DNA of 64,000 nt from contig NZ_JAKCLJ010000013.1 of NCBI RefSeq assembly GCF_021412565.1, forward strand, positions 34,267 through 98,266, given 5' to 3'. The position numbers and the translations under genes are program-made. Below the pieces are notes generated by a model that saw nothing but the letters and a program-made list of their open reading frames with translations, was not told where the DNA came from and did not search any database. This DNA comes from Shewanella sp. AS1. Its GTDB lineage: Bacteria; Pseudomonadota; Gammaproteobacteria; Enterobacterales; Shewanellaceae. Below are positions 52,188-62,634 of the stretch, piece after piece (within the stretch, counting starts at the first letter, position 1; each line of letters starts with the position of its first letter).

Positions 52188-52451
52188 AATTCACTCCAAA
52201 AGATGTATCGACTTAATCAACAATGGGGCAATTATATATATCTAATAAATGCAGTTAAATCGCATTAAATGCGACAAACTATTCTAAAAAATAGAAACAA
52301 AATCGAGAGAAATGGCTGCAAATCGCCACGAATAGCCCCAGCAGCCCAGCCTGCCCGTTCGCTAAAGCCTGTGACACAAATTAGGGATTGCTACTTATTT
52401 TCTGGTATTCTATAGGACTATTAACAATGACTCTTATGCATACAAAAAATA

Positions 52452-54875
52452 ATGTCCAAACCAGACTCTTTTTGGCTTAAATCCTTACGTTGGATTCAAA
52501 ATAAGTTGGTCCACACTATTGTGGTGCCACAGCATCCCTTTGAGGATCTTAACTTAGACCCAAGCCGTCCCTTGATCTATGTGATGAAAACCAAATCCAT
52601 CAGCGACATCGCGGCGCTGAGCGAGATCACCGACAGACTCAACTTACCCAGCCCCTATGAACCGCTCAAAGTCGGAAGCATAGACTGCCCGCGTATCGTC
52701 TGTCTGCAAGGCTCAAAACCCCTGTTTGGCCAGCGTAACGACAGCGAATATTATCTCAACGACTTTACTCATCTGCTTAAGTTGCACCAGCAACAGCAAG
52801 ATCTGGATATGCAACTGGTGCCTGTCAGCCTTTACTGGGGGCGCACACCGGGCAAAGAAGATGACACAATGAAAGCGGCGGTATTGGAGCGAGAAAGCCC
52901 AAGCTGGCTGCGTAAATGTTTGATGATCTTATTCCTGGGTCGTCATAATTTCGTGCAGTTTTCCAATGCCATGTCGCTGCGCTACATGTCAGATAACCAC
53001 GGCAGTGACAAACGCATCGCGCAGAAATTAGCGCGCGTGGCCAGAGTCCACTTCCGCCGTCAGCGTAAGGTGATGACGGGTCCCGTCTTGCCTAACAGGC
53101 AAAATCTTTTCCATGCCCTGCTCAAATCTGAGTCGATGCAAAAAGCGATTCAGGAGGAAGCACAAAGCAAGAAGATTTCAGAGGCCAAGGCCCGCGAAAC
53201 CGCCATGGAATATCTCGATGAGATCGCCGCCGATTACTCAGATAGTCTGGTTCGCATCGCCGAACGTTTTCTCACTTGGCTTTGGAACAAGCTCTACAAA
53301 GGGATCAATATCAAAGGTGCTGAGCAGATACGTCAGCTGCACCACGACGGCCATGAAATCGTCTATGTGCCTTGTCATCGCAGTCACATGGATTACCTCT
53401 TGCTCTCCTATATTCTCTACTATCAAGGCATGGTGCCGCCCCATATTGCAGCAGGCATCAACCTCAACTTCTGGCCGGCGGGGCCCATGTTCCGTCGTGG
53501 CGGCGCCTTCTTTATTCGCCGCAGTTTCCGCGGCAATAAGCTCTACACGGCCGTGTTTCGTGAATACTTGGATCAGCTGTTTACCAAAGGTTATTCGGTG
53601 GAATACTTCACCGAAGGTGGTCGTTCCCGTACCGGGCGTCTTTTGGCTCCGAAAACCGGCATGATAGCCATGACACTTAACAGCGTGCTGCGCGGTGTCG
53701 AGCGCCCGGTCACCTTAGTCCCTGTGTATCTGGGCTATGACCATGTGATGGAAGTGGCCACCTACCATAAAGAGCTGAGCGGTAAGAAAAAACAGAAAGA
53801 GTCTGTCTGGCAAGTGTTTGGTGCCATACGCAAGCTGGGGAACTTCGGCCAGGGCTATGTTAACTTTGGTGAGCCTATTACCCTGCATAATTACCTGAGC
53901 GAACAAGTGCCCGACTGGCGCGAAGAGATAGCTCAAGATCCCGAGCAGAAACCCAGCTGGCTTACGCCTGTGGTCAACACCCTGGCCAATCGGGTGATGA
54001 CACGTATCAACGATGCCGCAGCGGTCAGCTCGGTCACTCTGACCAGCTTAGTGCTGCTGGCCTCGGAGCAGAATGCGCTGGAACGCTCTCAGCTGGAGAA
54101 ACAACTGGATTTCTATCTCTCGCTACTCAAAGAGCTGCCCTATACCCAATTTGCCTCTGTGGTCGAGGGCGATGGTGCCAAGCTGGTGAGTCAGGGTCTA
54201 GAACTGAAGAAACTCAGGCTCGATAGCGATCCCCTAGGCGATATTATCTCCATCGATGAGAGCATCGCGGTGGCGATGACCTATTATCGCAATAATATCA
54301 TTCATTTAATGGTGATCCCTTCTCTGGTGGCCAGCTGCCTGACTCAGCTTGAGCATTGCAACCGCAAAGAGATCATCAGCACGGTGGAAGACTTTTATCC
54401 TCTGCTCAAAGCCGAACTCTTTATGAGCATTCAAGATCTGCCCGGCTATGTCTCTAACTTGCTCGATCTCTTTATTAAGCAGTCGCTTATCACTGAGTCG
54501 AACGGTCTGAGCGTCAAGCCAGACAGCCTCAATCAACTACTGTTGCTGGCCGGGACGATAAGCGAAACCATGCATCGTTATGCCATTATTTTCAATATTA
54601 TGGCCAGCAGACCCAATATTGAGCGCGCCAGCCTAGAGAGCGACAGTCATCAGTTGGCACAACGTCTGGGCGCACTGCATGGCATTACCGCGCCTGAGTT
54701 CTACGATAAGAAACTCTATGGCACCTTAAGCGTTAAGCTCAAGGAATTAGGTTATCTGTCTGACAACGTCAAGCTTGATGAAATTGAGCGTATTCGCGAT
54801 CGCGCCAATCAACTGCTGCGTTCCTCGGTGAAGCAAACCATAGTCGATAGCGTAAATACGGAATCTCATACCTAA
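52452..54875 (+). CDS. plsB: glycerol-3-phosphate 1-O-acyltransferase
   Basis: First acylation of glycerol-3-phosphate in phospholipid synthesis, inner membrane-associated. 807 residues, as E. coli PlsB. Block I His309...Asp314 (HRSHMD), [10 protein letters not shown], block [14 protein letters not shown] and the later VPVYLGYD. Start ATG 52452 has little ribosome binding site (AAAAAAT). Its TAA overlaps the next ATG (TAATG), suggesting coupled translation with the permease. Confidence 0.95.
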   Translation: MSKPDSFWLKSLRWIQNKLVHTIVVPQHPFEDLNLDPSRPLIYVMKTKSISDIAALSEITDRLNLPSPYEPLKVGSIDCPRIVCLQGSKPLFGQRNDSEYYLNDFTHLLKLHQQQQDLDMQLVPVSLYWGRTPGKEDDTMKAAVLERESPSWLRKCLMILFLGRHNFVQFSNAMSLRYMSDNHGSDKRIAQKLARVARVHFRRQRKVMTGPVLPNRQNLFHALLKSESMQKAIQEEAQSKKISEAKARETAMEYLDEIAADYSDSLVRIAERFLTWLWNKLYKGINIKGAEQIRQLHHDGHEIVYVPCHRSHMDYLLLSYILYYQGMVPPHIAAGINLNFWPAGPMFRRGGAFFIRRSFRGNKLYTAVFREYLDQLFTKGYSVEYFTEGGRSRTGRLLAPKTGMIAMTLNSVLRGVERPVTLVPVYLGYDHVMEVATYHKELSGKKKQKESVWQVFGAIRKLGNFGQGYVNFGEPITLHNYLSEQVPDWREEIAQDPEQKPSWLTPVVNTLANRVMTRINDAAAVSSVTLTSLVLLASEQNALERSQLEKQLDFYLSLLKELPYTQFASVVEGDGAKLVSQGLELKKLRLDSDPLGDIISIDESIAVAMTYYRNNIIHLMVIPSLVASCLTQLEHCNRKEIISTVEDFYPLLKAELFMSIQDLPGYVSNLLDLFIKQSLITESNGLSVKPDSLNQLLLLAGTISETMHRYAIIFNIMASRPNIERASLESDSHQLAQRLGALHGITAPEFYDKKLYGTLSVKLKELGYLSDNVKLDEIERIRDRANQLLRSSVKQTIVDSVNTESHT

Positions 54876-56134
54876 TGGCCAATCATATGAATGCCGCCAA
54901 ACAGTCGATTTCCGATAAATCCCTGTTTGGTGGCGCGATGATCATCGCCGGTACTGCCGTGGGTGCGGGGATGTTTTCCCTGCCCGTGGTCGGTGCCGGT
55001 ATGTGGTTCAGCTATTCGCTGCTGATGATGCTTGGGGTCTGGTTCTGTATGTTGGTCTCAGGCTTACTTCTGCTGGAAACCAACCTGCACTTCGAACCTG
55101 GTGCCAGCTTCGATACCTTAACTCGGGCGACACTGGGCAACTTCTGGCGCATAGTCAATGGCCTCTCCATCGCGTTCGTGCTCTATATTCTGGCCTACGC
55201 CTATATCAGTGGCGGCGGCTCGATAGTCAATCACAGTCTGCAGGGATTAGGGATCAGCCTGCCCCAAAGTGTCGCGGGACTGGTGTTCGCATTAGGCCTT
55301 GCCACCATAGTCTTTATCAGCACCAAGGCGGTCGATCGCATCACCAGTATCATGCTTGGCGGTATGATCATCACCTTCTTTCTGGCGATCGGCAACCTAC
55401 TGATCGAAGTGGAGCCGGTCAAGCTCTTCAGCCCGGACGGTGAAGCCAGCTATCTGCCCTATCTGCTGGCGGCTATTCCTTTCGGGCTGGTGAGTTTTGG
55501 CTATCACGGCAATGTGCCCAGCCTAGTAAAATATTATGGTAAAGATGCCAGCACGATCGCTAAGGCCATCACCTTAGGCACACTGATCGCCTTTATCATC
55601 TATCTCTGTTGGTTGGTGGCCACCATGGGCAATATCGCCCGCAGCGAGTTTGTGGATATTATCGCCAAGGGCGGTAACATGGGGGTGCTGGTTGCGGCAC
55701 TGTCGGATGTGATGGCCAGCGACTGGCTGACCACTATGTTGACCCTGTTTGCCAATCTGGCCGTGGCCTCCTCCTTTTTGGGCGTGACCTTAGGCTTATT
55801 CGACTATCTGGCCGATCTATTCGATTTTGATGAGTCTACCTCAGGACGATTGAAGACCGCCGCAGTGACCTTCTTCCCCCCGACTCTGCTGGGATTACTC
55901 TTCCCAAATGGCTTTTTAATTGCCATCGGCTTTGCTGCCTTGGCGGCTACCATCTGGGCGGCCATAGTACCGGCCTTGATGGCCTATAAGGCGAGACAAC
56001 TCTTCCCGGACAGCCAGGGCTTTAAAGTGCCCGGCGGCACGCTGGTCATCGCGATAGTCATCATCTATGGCATCATCACAGCCGCCTGTCATCTGCTGAC
56101 CATGGCAGATCTGCTACCTACCTACGGTGCTTGA
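54875..56134 (+). CDS. mtr: Mtr-type tryptophan (aromatic amino acid) permease
   Basis: 419-residue HAAAP-family transporter with eleven membrane helices. GGAMIIAGTAVGAGMFSLPVV, the FVLYILAYAYISGGGSIV helix, FGYHGNVPSLVKYYGKD and ASSFLGVTLGLFDYLADLF run parallel with E. coli Mtr more than with TyrP. Proton-driven import of tryptophan is the likely role; tyrosine or phenylalanine is possible. Overlaps plsB by 1 nt; terminator follows. Confidence 0.85.
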   Translation: MANHMNAAKQSISDKSLFGGAMIIAGTAVGAGMFSLPVVGAGMWFSYSLLMMLGVWFCMLVSGLLLLETNLHFEPGASFDTLTRATLGNFWRIVNGLSIAFVLYILAYAYISGGGSIVNHSLQGLGISLPQSVAGLVFALGLATIVFISTKAVDRITSIMLGGMIITFFLAIGNLLIEVEPVKLFSPDGEASYLPYLLAAIPFGLVSFGYHGNVPSLVKYYGKDASTIAKAITLGTLIAFIIYLCWLVATMGNIARSEFVDIIAKGGNMGVLVAALSDVMASDWLTTMLTLFANLAVASSFLGVTLGLFDYLADLFDFDESTSGRLKTAAVTFFPPTLLGLLFPNGFLIAIGFAALAATIWAAIVPALMAYKARQLFPDSQGFKVPGGTLVIAIVIIYGIITAACHLLTMADLLPTYGA

Positions 56135-56161
56135 GGCTGACACTGCCGCTATTAAGTCATC

Positions 56162-56187
56162 AAAGGTGCCCTGCGGCACCTTTTTTA
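56162..56187 (+). terminator. terminator of plsB-mtr
   Basis: AAGGTGCC/GGCACCTT (56163-56170, 56175-56182), 4-nt loop, six T. Confidence 0.92.
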
Positions 56188-56284
56188 CACCGCTTTTCTC
56201 AGACAAAATCACGCCTAGATAGACAGAAACTACAAAAGCCGCTTAACTAATTAAATCGAATCGGATAACACCAAGGATCGAATC

Positions 56285-57076
56285 ATGAAAGTTTCGCATT
56301 ATCAGGAAGGTATGCCCTGCTGGATAGAACTGGCCAGTCGCGAAGCGGCCTCAGGAAAACATTTTTACAGCGCCCTGTTTGACTGGCAACTCAAAGAGAT
56401 GCCCACTCCCGACGGCACCTATACCATGTTCGCCATAGGCGATGATGATGTCGCCGCCGTCTATCAACTGCCTCAATCCATGATAGATGCTCAGGTGCCG
56501 ACCCATTGGGGCGTCTACTTTGCAGTTAACGATCTCGAGGCCACCCTGGCCTTAGTGAAACAACATGGCGGCAAAGTGATGCTCGGCCCCCACGATGTCG
56601 GCGAGGCAGGTCGCATGGCGCAGTGCCAGGATCCCGAAGGCAGTGTGTTCTCCCTTTGGCAGGCCAAGCAGCATATTGGTGCCATGCGCCAAAACGAGCC
56701 CAATACCTTCTGCTGGGTCGAACTGGCCTGTCGTAAACCAGACCTAGCCAAAGCCTTTTACGCCAAAGTATTGGGGTGGTTTACCCATATCTCTGTCATG
56801 GAAAATTTCGATTACTGTGAATGGCTAGTCGGGGACACCGCCATCGGCGGCATGATGGAGATGACGCCCGAGTGGGGCGATATGCCATCCCACTGGATGC
56901 CCTATGTGATGGTAGAACATTGCGACGCCATAGTCGCCAAGGCCACTGAGATAGGCGGTAAAGTGTGCGTGCCTCCAACGGATATTCCCAATGTGGGTCG
57001 CTTCGCTGTGCTCAACGATCCTCAGGAGGGCTTCTTCTCTGTGATCACCTTACTGCCACAGCCATCGTCAGATTAG
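56285..57076 (+). CDS. VOC-family protein with two glyoxalase-like modules
   Basis: 263 residues made of two ~120-residue vicinal-oxygen-chelate repeats, starting at about 10 (CWIELASREAASGKHFYSALFDW) and 138 (CWVELACRKPDLAKAFYAKVLGW). Each ends with a GR-x(3-8)-DPEG/DPQEG-F motif. Similar to the two-domain 'hydroxylase-like' VOC proteins whose function is mostly unknown. Monocistronic. Confidence 0.8.
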   Translation: MKVSHYQEGMPCWIELASREAASGKHFYSALFDWQLKEMPTPDGTYTMFAIGDDDVAAVYQLPQSMIDAQVPTHWGVYFAVNDLEATLALVKQHGGKVMLGPHDVGEAGRMAQCQDPEGSVFSLWQAKQHIGAMRQNEPNTFCWVELACRKPDLAKAFYAKVLGWFTHISVMENFDYCEWLVGDTAIGGMMEMTPEWGDMPSHWMPYVMVEHCDAIVAKATEIGGKVCVPPTDIPNVGRFAVLNDPQEGFFSVITLLPQPSSD

Positions 57077-57112
57077 GCCAAGGGCTTTCCCTTAAAGTAA
57101 AAATTACCCAAT

Positions 57113-57148
57113 AAAAAACGCGTTAAGATAAGCCTTAACGCGTTTTAA
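57113..57148. terminator. bidirectional terminator between VOC gene and cusA
   Basis: Perfect 13-bp stem AAAACGCGTTAAG/CTTAACGCGTTTT (57115-57127, 57134-57146) with a 6-nt loop between convergent genes. Confidence 0.92.
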
Positions 57149-57162
57149 ACTGGGGCTCTGCC

Positions 57163-60100
57163 TTACTTCTCGGCCGAATGCTTATCTAACTTGCGACGAT
57201 AAATCAGCAAATAGAGCGCAGGCAACACAAACAGCGACAGTAGAGGCGCTGTGATCATGCCGCCCACCATAGGTGCGGCGATTTTTTGCATCACATCGTT
57301 ACCCGAACCTGCGCCCCACATGATGGGCAGCAGGCCGAAGAAGATGGTCGCCACTGTCATCGCCTTGGGGCGAATGCGCATGACGGCACCTTCGATCAGC
57401 GCGGCCTTGAGATCTTCTGTCGTATGGTATTCCCCCTGCTCACGCCTGTGCTTAATGGCGTTATTGAGATACACCAGCATCACCACCCCAAATTCGGCGG
57501 CAACACCGGCCAGCGCAATCATACCCACGGCCACGGCAACCGACATATTGTAGTCAAGCAGATACAAAAGCCAGGTACTGCCCACCAGGGCGAAAGGCAG
57601 ACTCAGCATGATAATACTCGCCTGCAGGGTGGAACCAAAAGTCATCATTAAGAGGATGAAGATCACCCCCAGGGCCATAGGGATCACCTTCTTGAGCTTG
57701 GCGTCCACACGCTGCATATACTCATACTGACCGGCAAAGGTGTAGCTATAGCGGGGGGGCACGGTCAACTGTTCGTCCAGCGCCGCTTTAGCCTGCTCGA
57801 TATACTCGCCGATCGAGATGGCATCGATATCCACAAACACCCAGGAGATCAAACGGCCGTTCTCACTCTTGAGCATAGGCGCGCCATCGGTGATCTCGAT
57901 ATCGGCCAGATTACGCAGCGGTAGATAATGCCCAGATTTAGTGATCACAGGCAACTCACGCAGCTTCTCGATATTGTCACGCAGCGCCCTGGGGTAACGC
58001 AGGTTAATGGGGTAACGCTCGGCGCCCTGCACCGACTCACCTATCTGCATCCCCCCAATGGCAAAGCGCACCACATCCTGAATATCGGTCAGCGACATAC
58101 CATAGCGGGACGCCACATCCAGCTTAGGCGTGATATCTATATATCGACCGCCGCCCACACGCTCGGCATAGGCCGATTTGGTGTGAGCCAGCTGGCTGAG
58201 GATAGCCTCGATATCGGCGCCGACTTTTTGTAACTCATTGACATCCGCCCCGGTGATCTTAATGCCCACTGGCGTCTTGATCCCGGTTGAGAGCATATCG
58301 ATACGCGTCTTAATGGGCTGCACCCAGGCATTGGTCAGGCCCGGTACTTTCACCGTCTGCTGCAGTTGCTTGATGATACCCTGCAAGGTCACCCCTTCAC
58401 GCCACTCCTCACGGGGCTTGAGCATGATAGTGGTTTCCAGCATGGTCAGCGGCGCAGGATCCGTGGCGGTTTCGGCGCGGCCCACCTTACCAAACACCCG
58501 CTTCACTTCGGGCACTGTCTTGATCAACCTGTCGGTCTGCTGCAACACCTCGGCCGCCTTACTGGCACTGATCCCGGGTAAGGCTGTGGGCATATAGAGC
58601 AGATCCCCCTCCTCCAATTCAGGCATAAATTCGCTGCCTAAATGAGACACCGGATACCAGGCGCTGATCAAGGCTGCCAAAGCCAGTACCAGAGTGATAC
58701 GCGGGAAACGCAGCACGACATTGAGTGCCGGCTTGTAGAGGGCGATTAACACGCGGCTGATAGGATTACTGGTCTCTTTAGGGATCTTACCGCGAATAAA
58801 GAAGCCCATCAGAATAGGCACTAAGGTGATCGACAACACGGCGGCGGCCGCCATGGCGAAAGTCTTAGTGTAAGCCAGGGGACTAAACAGACGTCCCTCC
58901 TGCGCCTCAAGAGAGAACACAGGCACAAAGCTCAGGGTGATGATCAGCAGTGAGAAGAAGAGCGCGGGGCCAACCTCAACCGAGGCCTGCGCCACTATCT
59001 TCCAGTGCTCTATATTGTCAGGCCCACGTTGATGCTGATCCTTAAAATGCTCAAGATGCTTGTGCATATTCTCAATCATCACTATGGCACCATCCACGAC
59101 AGCACCGATGGCAATCGCAATCCCACCTAAGCTCATGATGTTGGCATTGACGCCCATCTTATTCATCACGATAAAGGCGATGAGAATCGATAGAGGCAAG
59201 GTGATCACCGCCACTAACGTTGAGCGGGCATGCAGCAAGAACAGCAGACAGACGATAGTCACCACCACCATCTCTTCGATCACCTTATGGAACAGGTTAT
59301 CTACCGAGTTCTCGATCAGATGCGAGCGATCATAGGTGGGGACTATCTCAACGCCTTGGGGCAGACCCGCCTTTAACTGGGAGAGTTTTGCCTTAACCGC
59401 TTCAATGGTCGCCAAGGCATTTTCACCGTAACGCATCACGATAATGCCGCCGACCACTTCGCCTTCGCCATCCAGTTCGGCTATACCACGACGTGAAGCC
59501 GGCCCCTTACGTACAGTTGCCACATCCTTGAGTAACAGCGGCGTTCCCGCCGGGCTGGTGATCCCCAATGGAATCTCACGAAAATCGTCTAAGGTTTGTC
59601 GATAGCCTTTGGCGCGCACCATATATTCGGCTTCGGCCATCTCGATCACTGAGCCGCCCGCCTCGCTATTGGAGCGGGTAATAGCATTCCTAATGCTGGC
59701 CAGGTCCAGCTTATAGAGCGCGAGCTTATCGGGCTCGACCACCACCTGATAGGTCTGCTCCATGCCGCCCACGGTCGCCACTTCCGACACCCCGGCCACA
59801 CTTTGCAGCTCGAGTTTCAGATACCAGTCCTGCAGACTCTTCAGCTGCGACAGATCCAGACTGCCAGAGCGATCCACCAGGGCATATTCAAAGATCCACC
59901 CAACCCCAGAAGCATCTGGCCCCAGAGAAGGCTGGATCCCTTGAGGTAGGCGGCTACTGACCTGACTTAAATATTCCAGTACCCGCGAGCGGGCCCAATA
60001 GATATCGGTACCATCTTCGAAGATGACATACACATAGGAGTCACCAAAGAAGGAGTAACCGCGCACGGTTTTGGCTCCGGGCACAGCCAGCATGGCGGTG

Positions 60101-60309
60101 GAGAGCGGATAGGTTACCTGCTCCTCCACCAGCTTGGGCGCCTGCCCGGCGTAAGGTGTCTTGATGATCACCTGCACATCGGACAGATCCGGCAGGGCAT
60201 CGAGGGGGGTATTTCTCAGTTCCTGCACACCCCATACGGTGATCATCAGACTGACAATCAGCACCATAAATCGCTGTCGAATGGCGCCTTCAATTATATT
60301 CTTTAACAT
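57163..60309 (-). CDS. cusA: CusA/CzcA-family heavy-metal RND efflux pump
   Basis: 1048 residues; inner-membrane proton antiporter that expels Cu(I)/Ag(I) through a tripartite complex. N-terminal LIVSLMITVWGVQELRNTPLDALPDLSDVQV, helix-4 charged motif region GGIAIAIGAVVDGAIVMIEN, MPTALPGISASKA and the METTI-type segment (LTMLETTIMLKP) typical of the CusA branch. Twelve membrane helices in two sets. AGGAG upstream of ATG 60309. Metal specificity is inferred from these segments and from the Cys/His-rich partner genes; no outer-membrane factor (cusC) is in the window. Confidence 0.9.
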   Translation of the reverse strand: MLKNIIEGAIRQRFMVLIVSLMITVWGVQELRNTPLDALPDLSDVQVIIKTPYAGQAPKLVEEQVTYPLSTAMLAVPGAKTVRGYSFFGDSYVYVIFEDGTDIYWARSRVLEYLSQVSSRLPQGIQPSLGPDASGVGWIFEYALVDRSGSLDLSQLKSLQDWYLKLELQSVAGVSEVATVGGMEQTYQVVVEPDKLALYKLDLASIRNAITRSNSEAGGSVIEMAEAEYMVRAKGYRQTLDDFREIPLGITSPAGTPLLLKDVATVRKGPASRRGIAELDGEGEVVGGIIVMRYGENALATIEAVKAKLSQLKAGLPQGVEIVPTYDRSHLIENSVDNLFHKVIEEMVVVTIVCLLFLLHARSTLVAVITLPLSILIAFIVMNKMGVNANIMSLGGIAIAIGAVVDGAIVMIENMHKHLEHFKDQHQRGPDNIEHWKIVAQASVEVGPALFFSLLIITLSFVPVFSLEAQEGRLFSPLAYTKTFAMAAAAVLSITLVPILMGFFIRGKIPKETSNPISRVLIALYKPALNVVLRFPRITLVLALAALISAWYPVSHLGSEFMPELEEGDLLYMPTALPGISASKAAEVLQQTDRLIKTVPEVKRVFGKVGRAETATDPAPLTMLETTIMLKPREEWREGVTLQGIIKQLQQTVKVPGLTNAWVQPIKTRIDMLSTGIKTPVGIKITGADVNELQKVGADIEAILSQLAHTKSAYAERVGGGRYIDITPKLDVASRYGMSLTDIQDVVRFAIGGMQIGESVQGAERYPINLRYPRALRDNIEKLRELPVITKSGHYLPLRNLADIEITDGAPMLKSENGRLISWVFVDIDAISIGEYIEQAKAALDEQLTVPPRYSYTFAGQYEYMQRVDAKLKKVIPMALGVIFILLMMTFGSTLQASIIMLSLPFALVGSTWLLYLLDYNMSVAVAVGMIALAGVAAEFGVVMLVYLNNAIKHRREQGEYHTTEDLKAALIEGAVMRIRPKAMTVATIFFGLLPIMWGAGSGNDVMQKIAAPMVGGMITAPLLSLFVLPALYLLIYRRKLDKHSAEK

Positions 60310-60317
60310 GCTGGCTC

Positions 60318-61964
60318 CTAGTGCTGATGGCCACTGCTAAGACGCATCAGACTGCCTTTCAGACTCGCCTCTGAATCCAATAGGAACTGACCTGAAATCA
60401 CCACTCGCTCGCCTTCCTCGATACCGCTGAGGATCTCCGCCTTACCCTGGGACAGCATGCCCACAGTCACCTCGCGGGCGACAAAGCTGTTGTCATCCTG
60501 CTTGACTATCACCCGGTTCGCCTGACCGGTCTGGATCAAGGCCTCCTGCGGCACCACTAAGGCATCCTTATTAGGACCGCCTAAGATCTCCACCTTAGCT
60601 AAGGTATTAGGGCGCAGAGTGATATTGGGATTTTGCAGCACAATACGTACTCTTAGGCTGCGGGTCACAGGATCCAGCTCGGGATAGATGTAATCGACTT
60701 TGCCCTCAATCCCCTCCAATCCCATGGCGGGCACAGAAACCTTGGTCTGCTGACCTATCTCCATCCAGCTCTGTTCATTTTCAAACACATCGGCGATCAC
60801 CCAGACCTTTGAGAGATCCACCATAGACATCACTTCTGTCGAGGGCTGAATATACATACCATCTCTAACCGAGAGCTGTTTCACTATGCCGTCAGATTGC
60901 GCATAGAAAGGCACCCGATACTGGGTCTTCCCCCCTTTTGCCAGTTGCTCTATTTGGCTGCGGTTCATGCCTAACAACTCGAGACGCAGACCCGCTCGGC
61001 GCACTAAATCTTGATAATCTTTGCTGCCAGAGCTGCGCATGCTGCTAATGGCCAGCAGGTAATCGTCCTGGGCATTGATCAGATCGGGGGAATAGATCTC
61101 ATACAGGAGCTGTCCCTTAGTGATCTTGTCACCCACGGATTTCACTTTCAGCTTTTCGAGCCAGCCGTTAACCCTAGCGTGAACATGAGTGATCTGACTC
61201 TCGTCATAACCCACCTGGCCCACAGAACTAACGAATCTTTGCAAAGTCTCTTTCTCGACCTTAGCGACTTTCAGTGCCAGCGCCTGCTGCATGCTGCCTG
61301 AAACATCGATCTGTACCTCATGCTGACTGCCGCCCACTTCCACCTTCTCTAGATTCATGCCGCAGATAGGGCAAGTGCCGGGCACATCACTGATAATATG
61401 TGCATGCATAGGACAGACATATTTGATCGAAGGCTCTGAATTTAATGGCGCAGGCTTGGCCTGACTGAGGATATCCTCCTTGGCAGTCATACCGCGGTGA
61501 TCCGCACTGCTATGCTCCATAGCTGAATGATCCATGGCTGAATGATCCATTGGTCCATTCTTATCCGCGCCACCCAGTTCCTCTTCCTCCTCCACTTCCA
61601 CTAGAAACATGTTGCACTTAGGGCAGCGACTACCCGCTTCGTGGCTAGTCTCTTCAGGATGCATGGGGCAGGCATAGGTTTTCTGGGCGCTCATCTCATG
61701 CTGATGCGCGTCTGTCTCTTGCTGCTCCACTTCCACTAGAAACATGTTGCACTTAGGGCAGCGACTGCCAGCTTCGTGGCTGGTCTCTTCTGGGTGCATG
61801 GGGCAGGCATAGGTTTTCTGCTGAGCATGCTGATGCTGCTCGTGATTGACTTCGTTCGCCATGGCATTGAGTTGACCATGGGCGAGATGGGGCGCGCTAA
61901 CCAGGAAAAAACTTAATAAATAAGCCAAGTTACCACGACCATTTTTCATATTAAAACGATTCAT
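60318..61964 (-). CDS. cusB: CusB-type periplasmic adaptor with three heavy-metal-binding domains
   Basis: 548 residues. Signal/anchor segment (11-30), then three HMBD modules of the form YxCPMH...CPxCxMxL at 52-80, 97-125 and 182-208, separated by His/Met-rich stretches (residues 139-159 have repeated MDHS). The membrane-fusion part follows: barrel-sandwich halves, helical hairpin, YIYPELDPVTRSLRVRI. Most CusB-like adaptors have at most one HMBD; the first two here are almost identical and come from a 135-bp tandem duplication, and both read CPKCNM where the third has CPICGM. GAGG upstream of ATG 61964, 8 nt before cusA. Confidence 0.88.
   Translation of the reverse strand: MNRFNMKNGRGNLAYLLSFFLVSAPHLAHGQLNAMANEVNHEQHQHAQQKTYACPMHPEETSHEAGSRCPKCNMFLVEVEQQETDAHQHEMSAQKTYACPMHPEETSHEAGSRCPKCNMFLVEVEEEEELGGADKNGPMDHSAMDHSAMEHSSADHRGMTAKEDILSQAKPAPLNSEPSIKYVCPMHAHIISDVPGTCPICGMNLEKVEVGGSQHEVQIDVSGSMQQALALKVAKVEKETLQRFVSSVGQVGYDESQITHVHARVNGWLEKLKVKSVGDKITKGQLLYEIYSPDLINAQDDYLLAISSMRSSGSKDYQDLVRRAGLRLELLGMNRSQIEQLAKGGKTQYRVPFYAQSDGIVKQLSVRDGMYIQPSTEVMSMVDLSKVWVIADVFENEQSWMEIGQQTKVSVPAMGLEGIEGKVDYIYPELDPVTRSLRVRIVLQNPNITLRPNTLAKVEILGGPNKDALVVPQEALIQTGQANRVIVKQDDNSFVAREVTVGMLSQGKAEILSGIEEGERVVISGQFLLDSEASLKGSLMRLSSGHQH
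61590..61814 (-). repeat. internal duplication encoding two HMBD copies in cusB
   Basis: Two ~90-bp blocks (61725-61814 and 61590-61679) differ at only a handful of positions and are offset by 135 bp (45 codons). Recent in-frame duplication. Confidence 0.85.
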
Positions 61965-61987
61965 AATGCCTCACTTCCACTCATCAA

Positions 61988-62380
61988 TTAGTGTTGATGA
62001 TGCTGAGCCTTGTGCTCGGCACTCTTAGCACTTTTCACTGGTTCTAGGTTCATACCGCACTTAGGGCAAGTATCCCCTTTCTTACCTGTCACCTCAGGAT
62101 GCATTGGACAGTGGTATTCACCTTTGGCCTGCATCTCATGTTTGTGGGGACAGTTGTCACAATTTTTGGCGCCATGATGCTCAGCTGAAGCTTTAACCAT
62201 CTCTAAGTTCATACCACACTTAGGGCAAGTATCCCCTTTCTCACCAGTCACTTCTGGGTGCATGGGACAGTGATAGGTTTGCGCGCTGTGGTCACCATGA
62301 GCGTGCGCTTCTGCATACACCATAGGTGCCGTTGTCATAACTAGGAACGCTGTTAACACTAGGCTGATAAGGGTTTTCAT
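61988..62380 (-). CDS. exported twin heavy-metal-binding-domain protein
   Basis: 130 residues. Signal peptide (1-23, cleavage after VYA), then two HMBD modules YHCPMHPEVTG-x-KGDTCPKCGMNL at about 36-60 and 89-113, joined by a linker with CDNCPHKHEM, and a His-rich tail. Each module has Cys/Met/His ligands suited to Cu(I)/Ag(I) binding. Position before cusB-cusA suggests a periplasmic metal buffer or chaperone taking the place of CusF, which is not present. GGAG 7 nt upstream of ATG 62380. Confidence 0.78.
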   Translation of the reverse strand: MKTLISLVLTAFLVMTTAPMVYAEAHAHGDHSAQTYHCPMHPEVTGEKGDTCPKCGMNLEMVKASAEHHGAKNCDNCPHKHEMQAKGEYHCPMHPEVTGKKGDTCPKCGMNLEPVKSAKSAEHKAQHHQH

Positions 62381-62634
62381 TGATTAACTCCATCAAAATG
62401 ATGCTATTGAGCATTGGCCTAGAATAAGCACAAACTAAACAATAGACACCGGATTCATCTAGGTTATATCGCACTGAGGATACCGCGGGTTTAGCTCGCC
62501 TTATTCTGCAGAATACTTGACCGCCAACATGGCAGAAAAGTTACCTGAACAGAGATCCTGTAACGAATAACCTAATAATTTAAAATAATAAATTAAATTT
62601 AAACGATTAATAAAAAACAGAAAATAGATCTGTA

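Noticed and set aside
57163..61964. Multidrug (AcrAB-type) efflux pump
   Set aside because: Adaptor HMBD modules and CusA/CzcA-type segments in the pump point to metal export.
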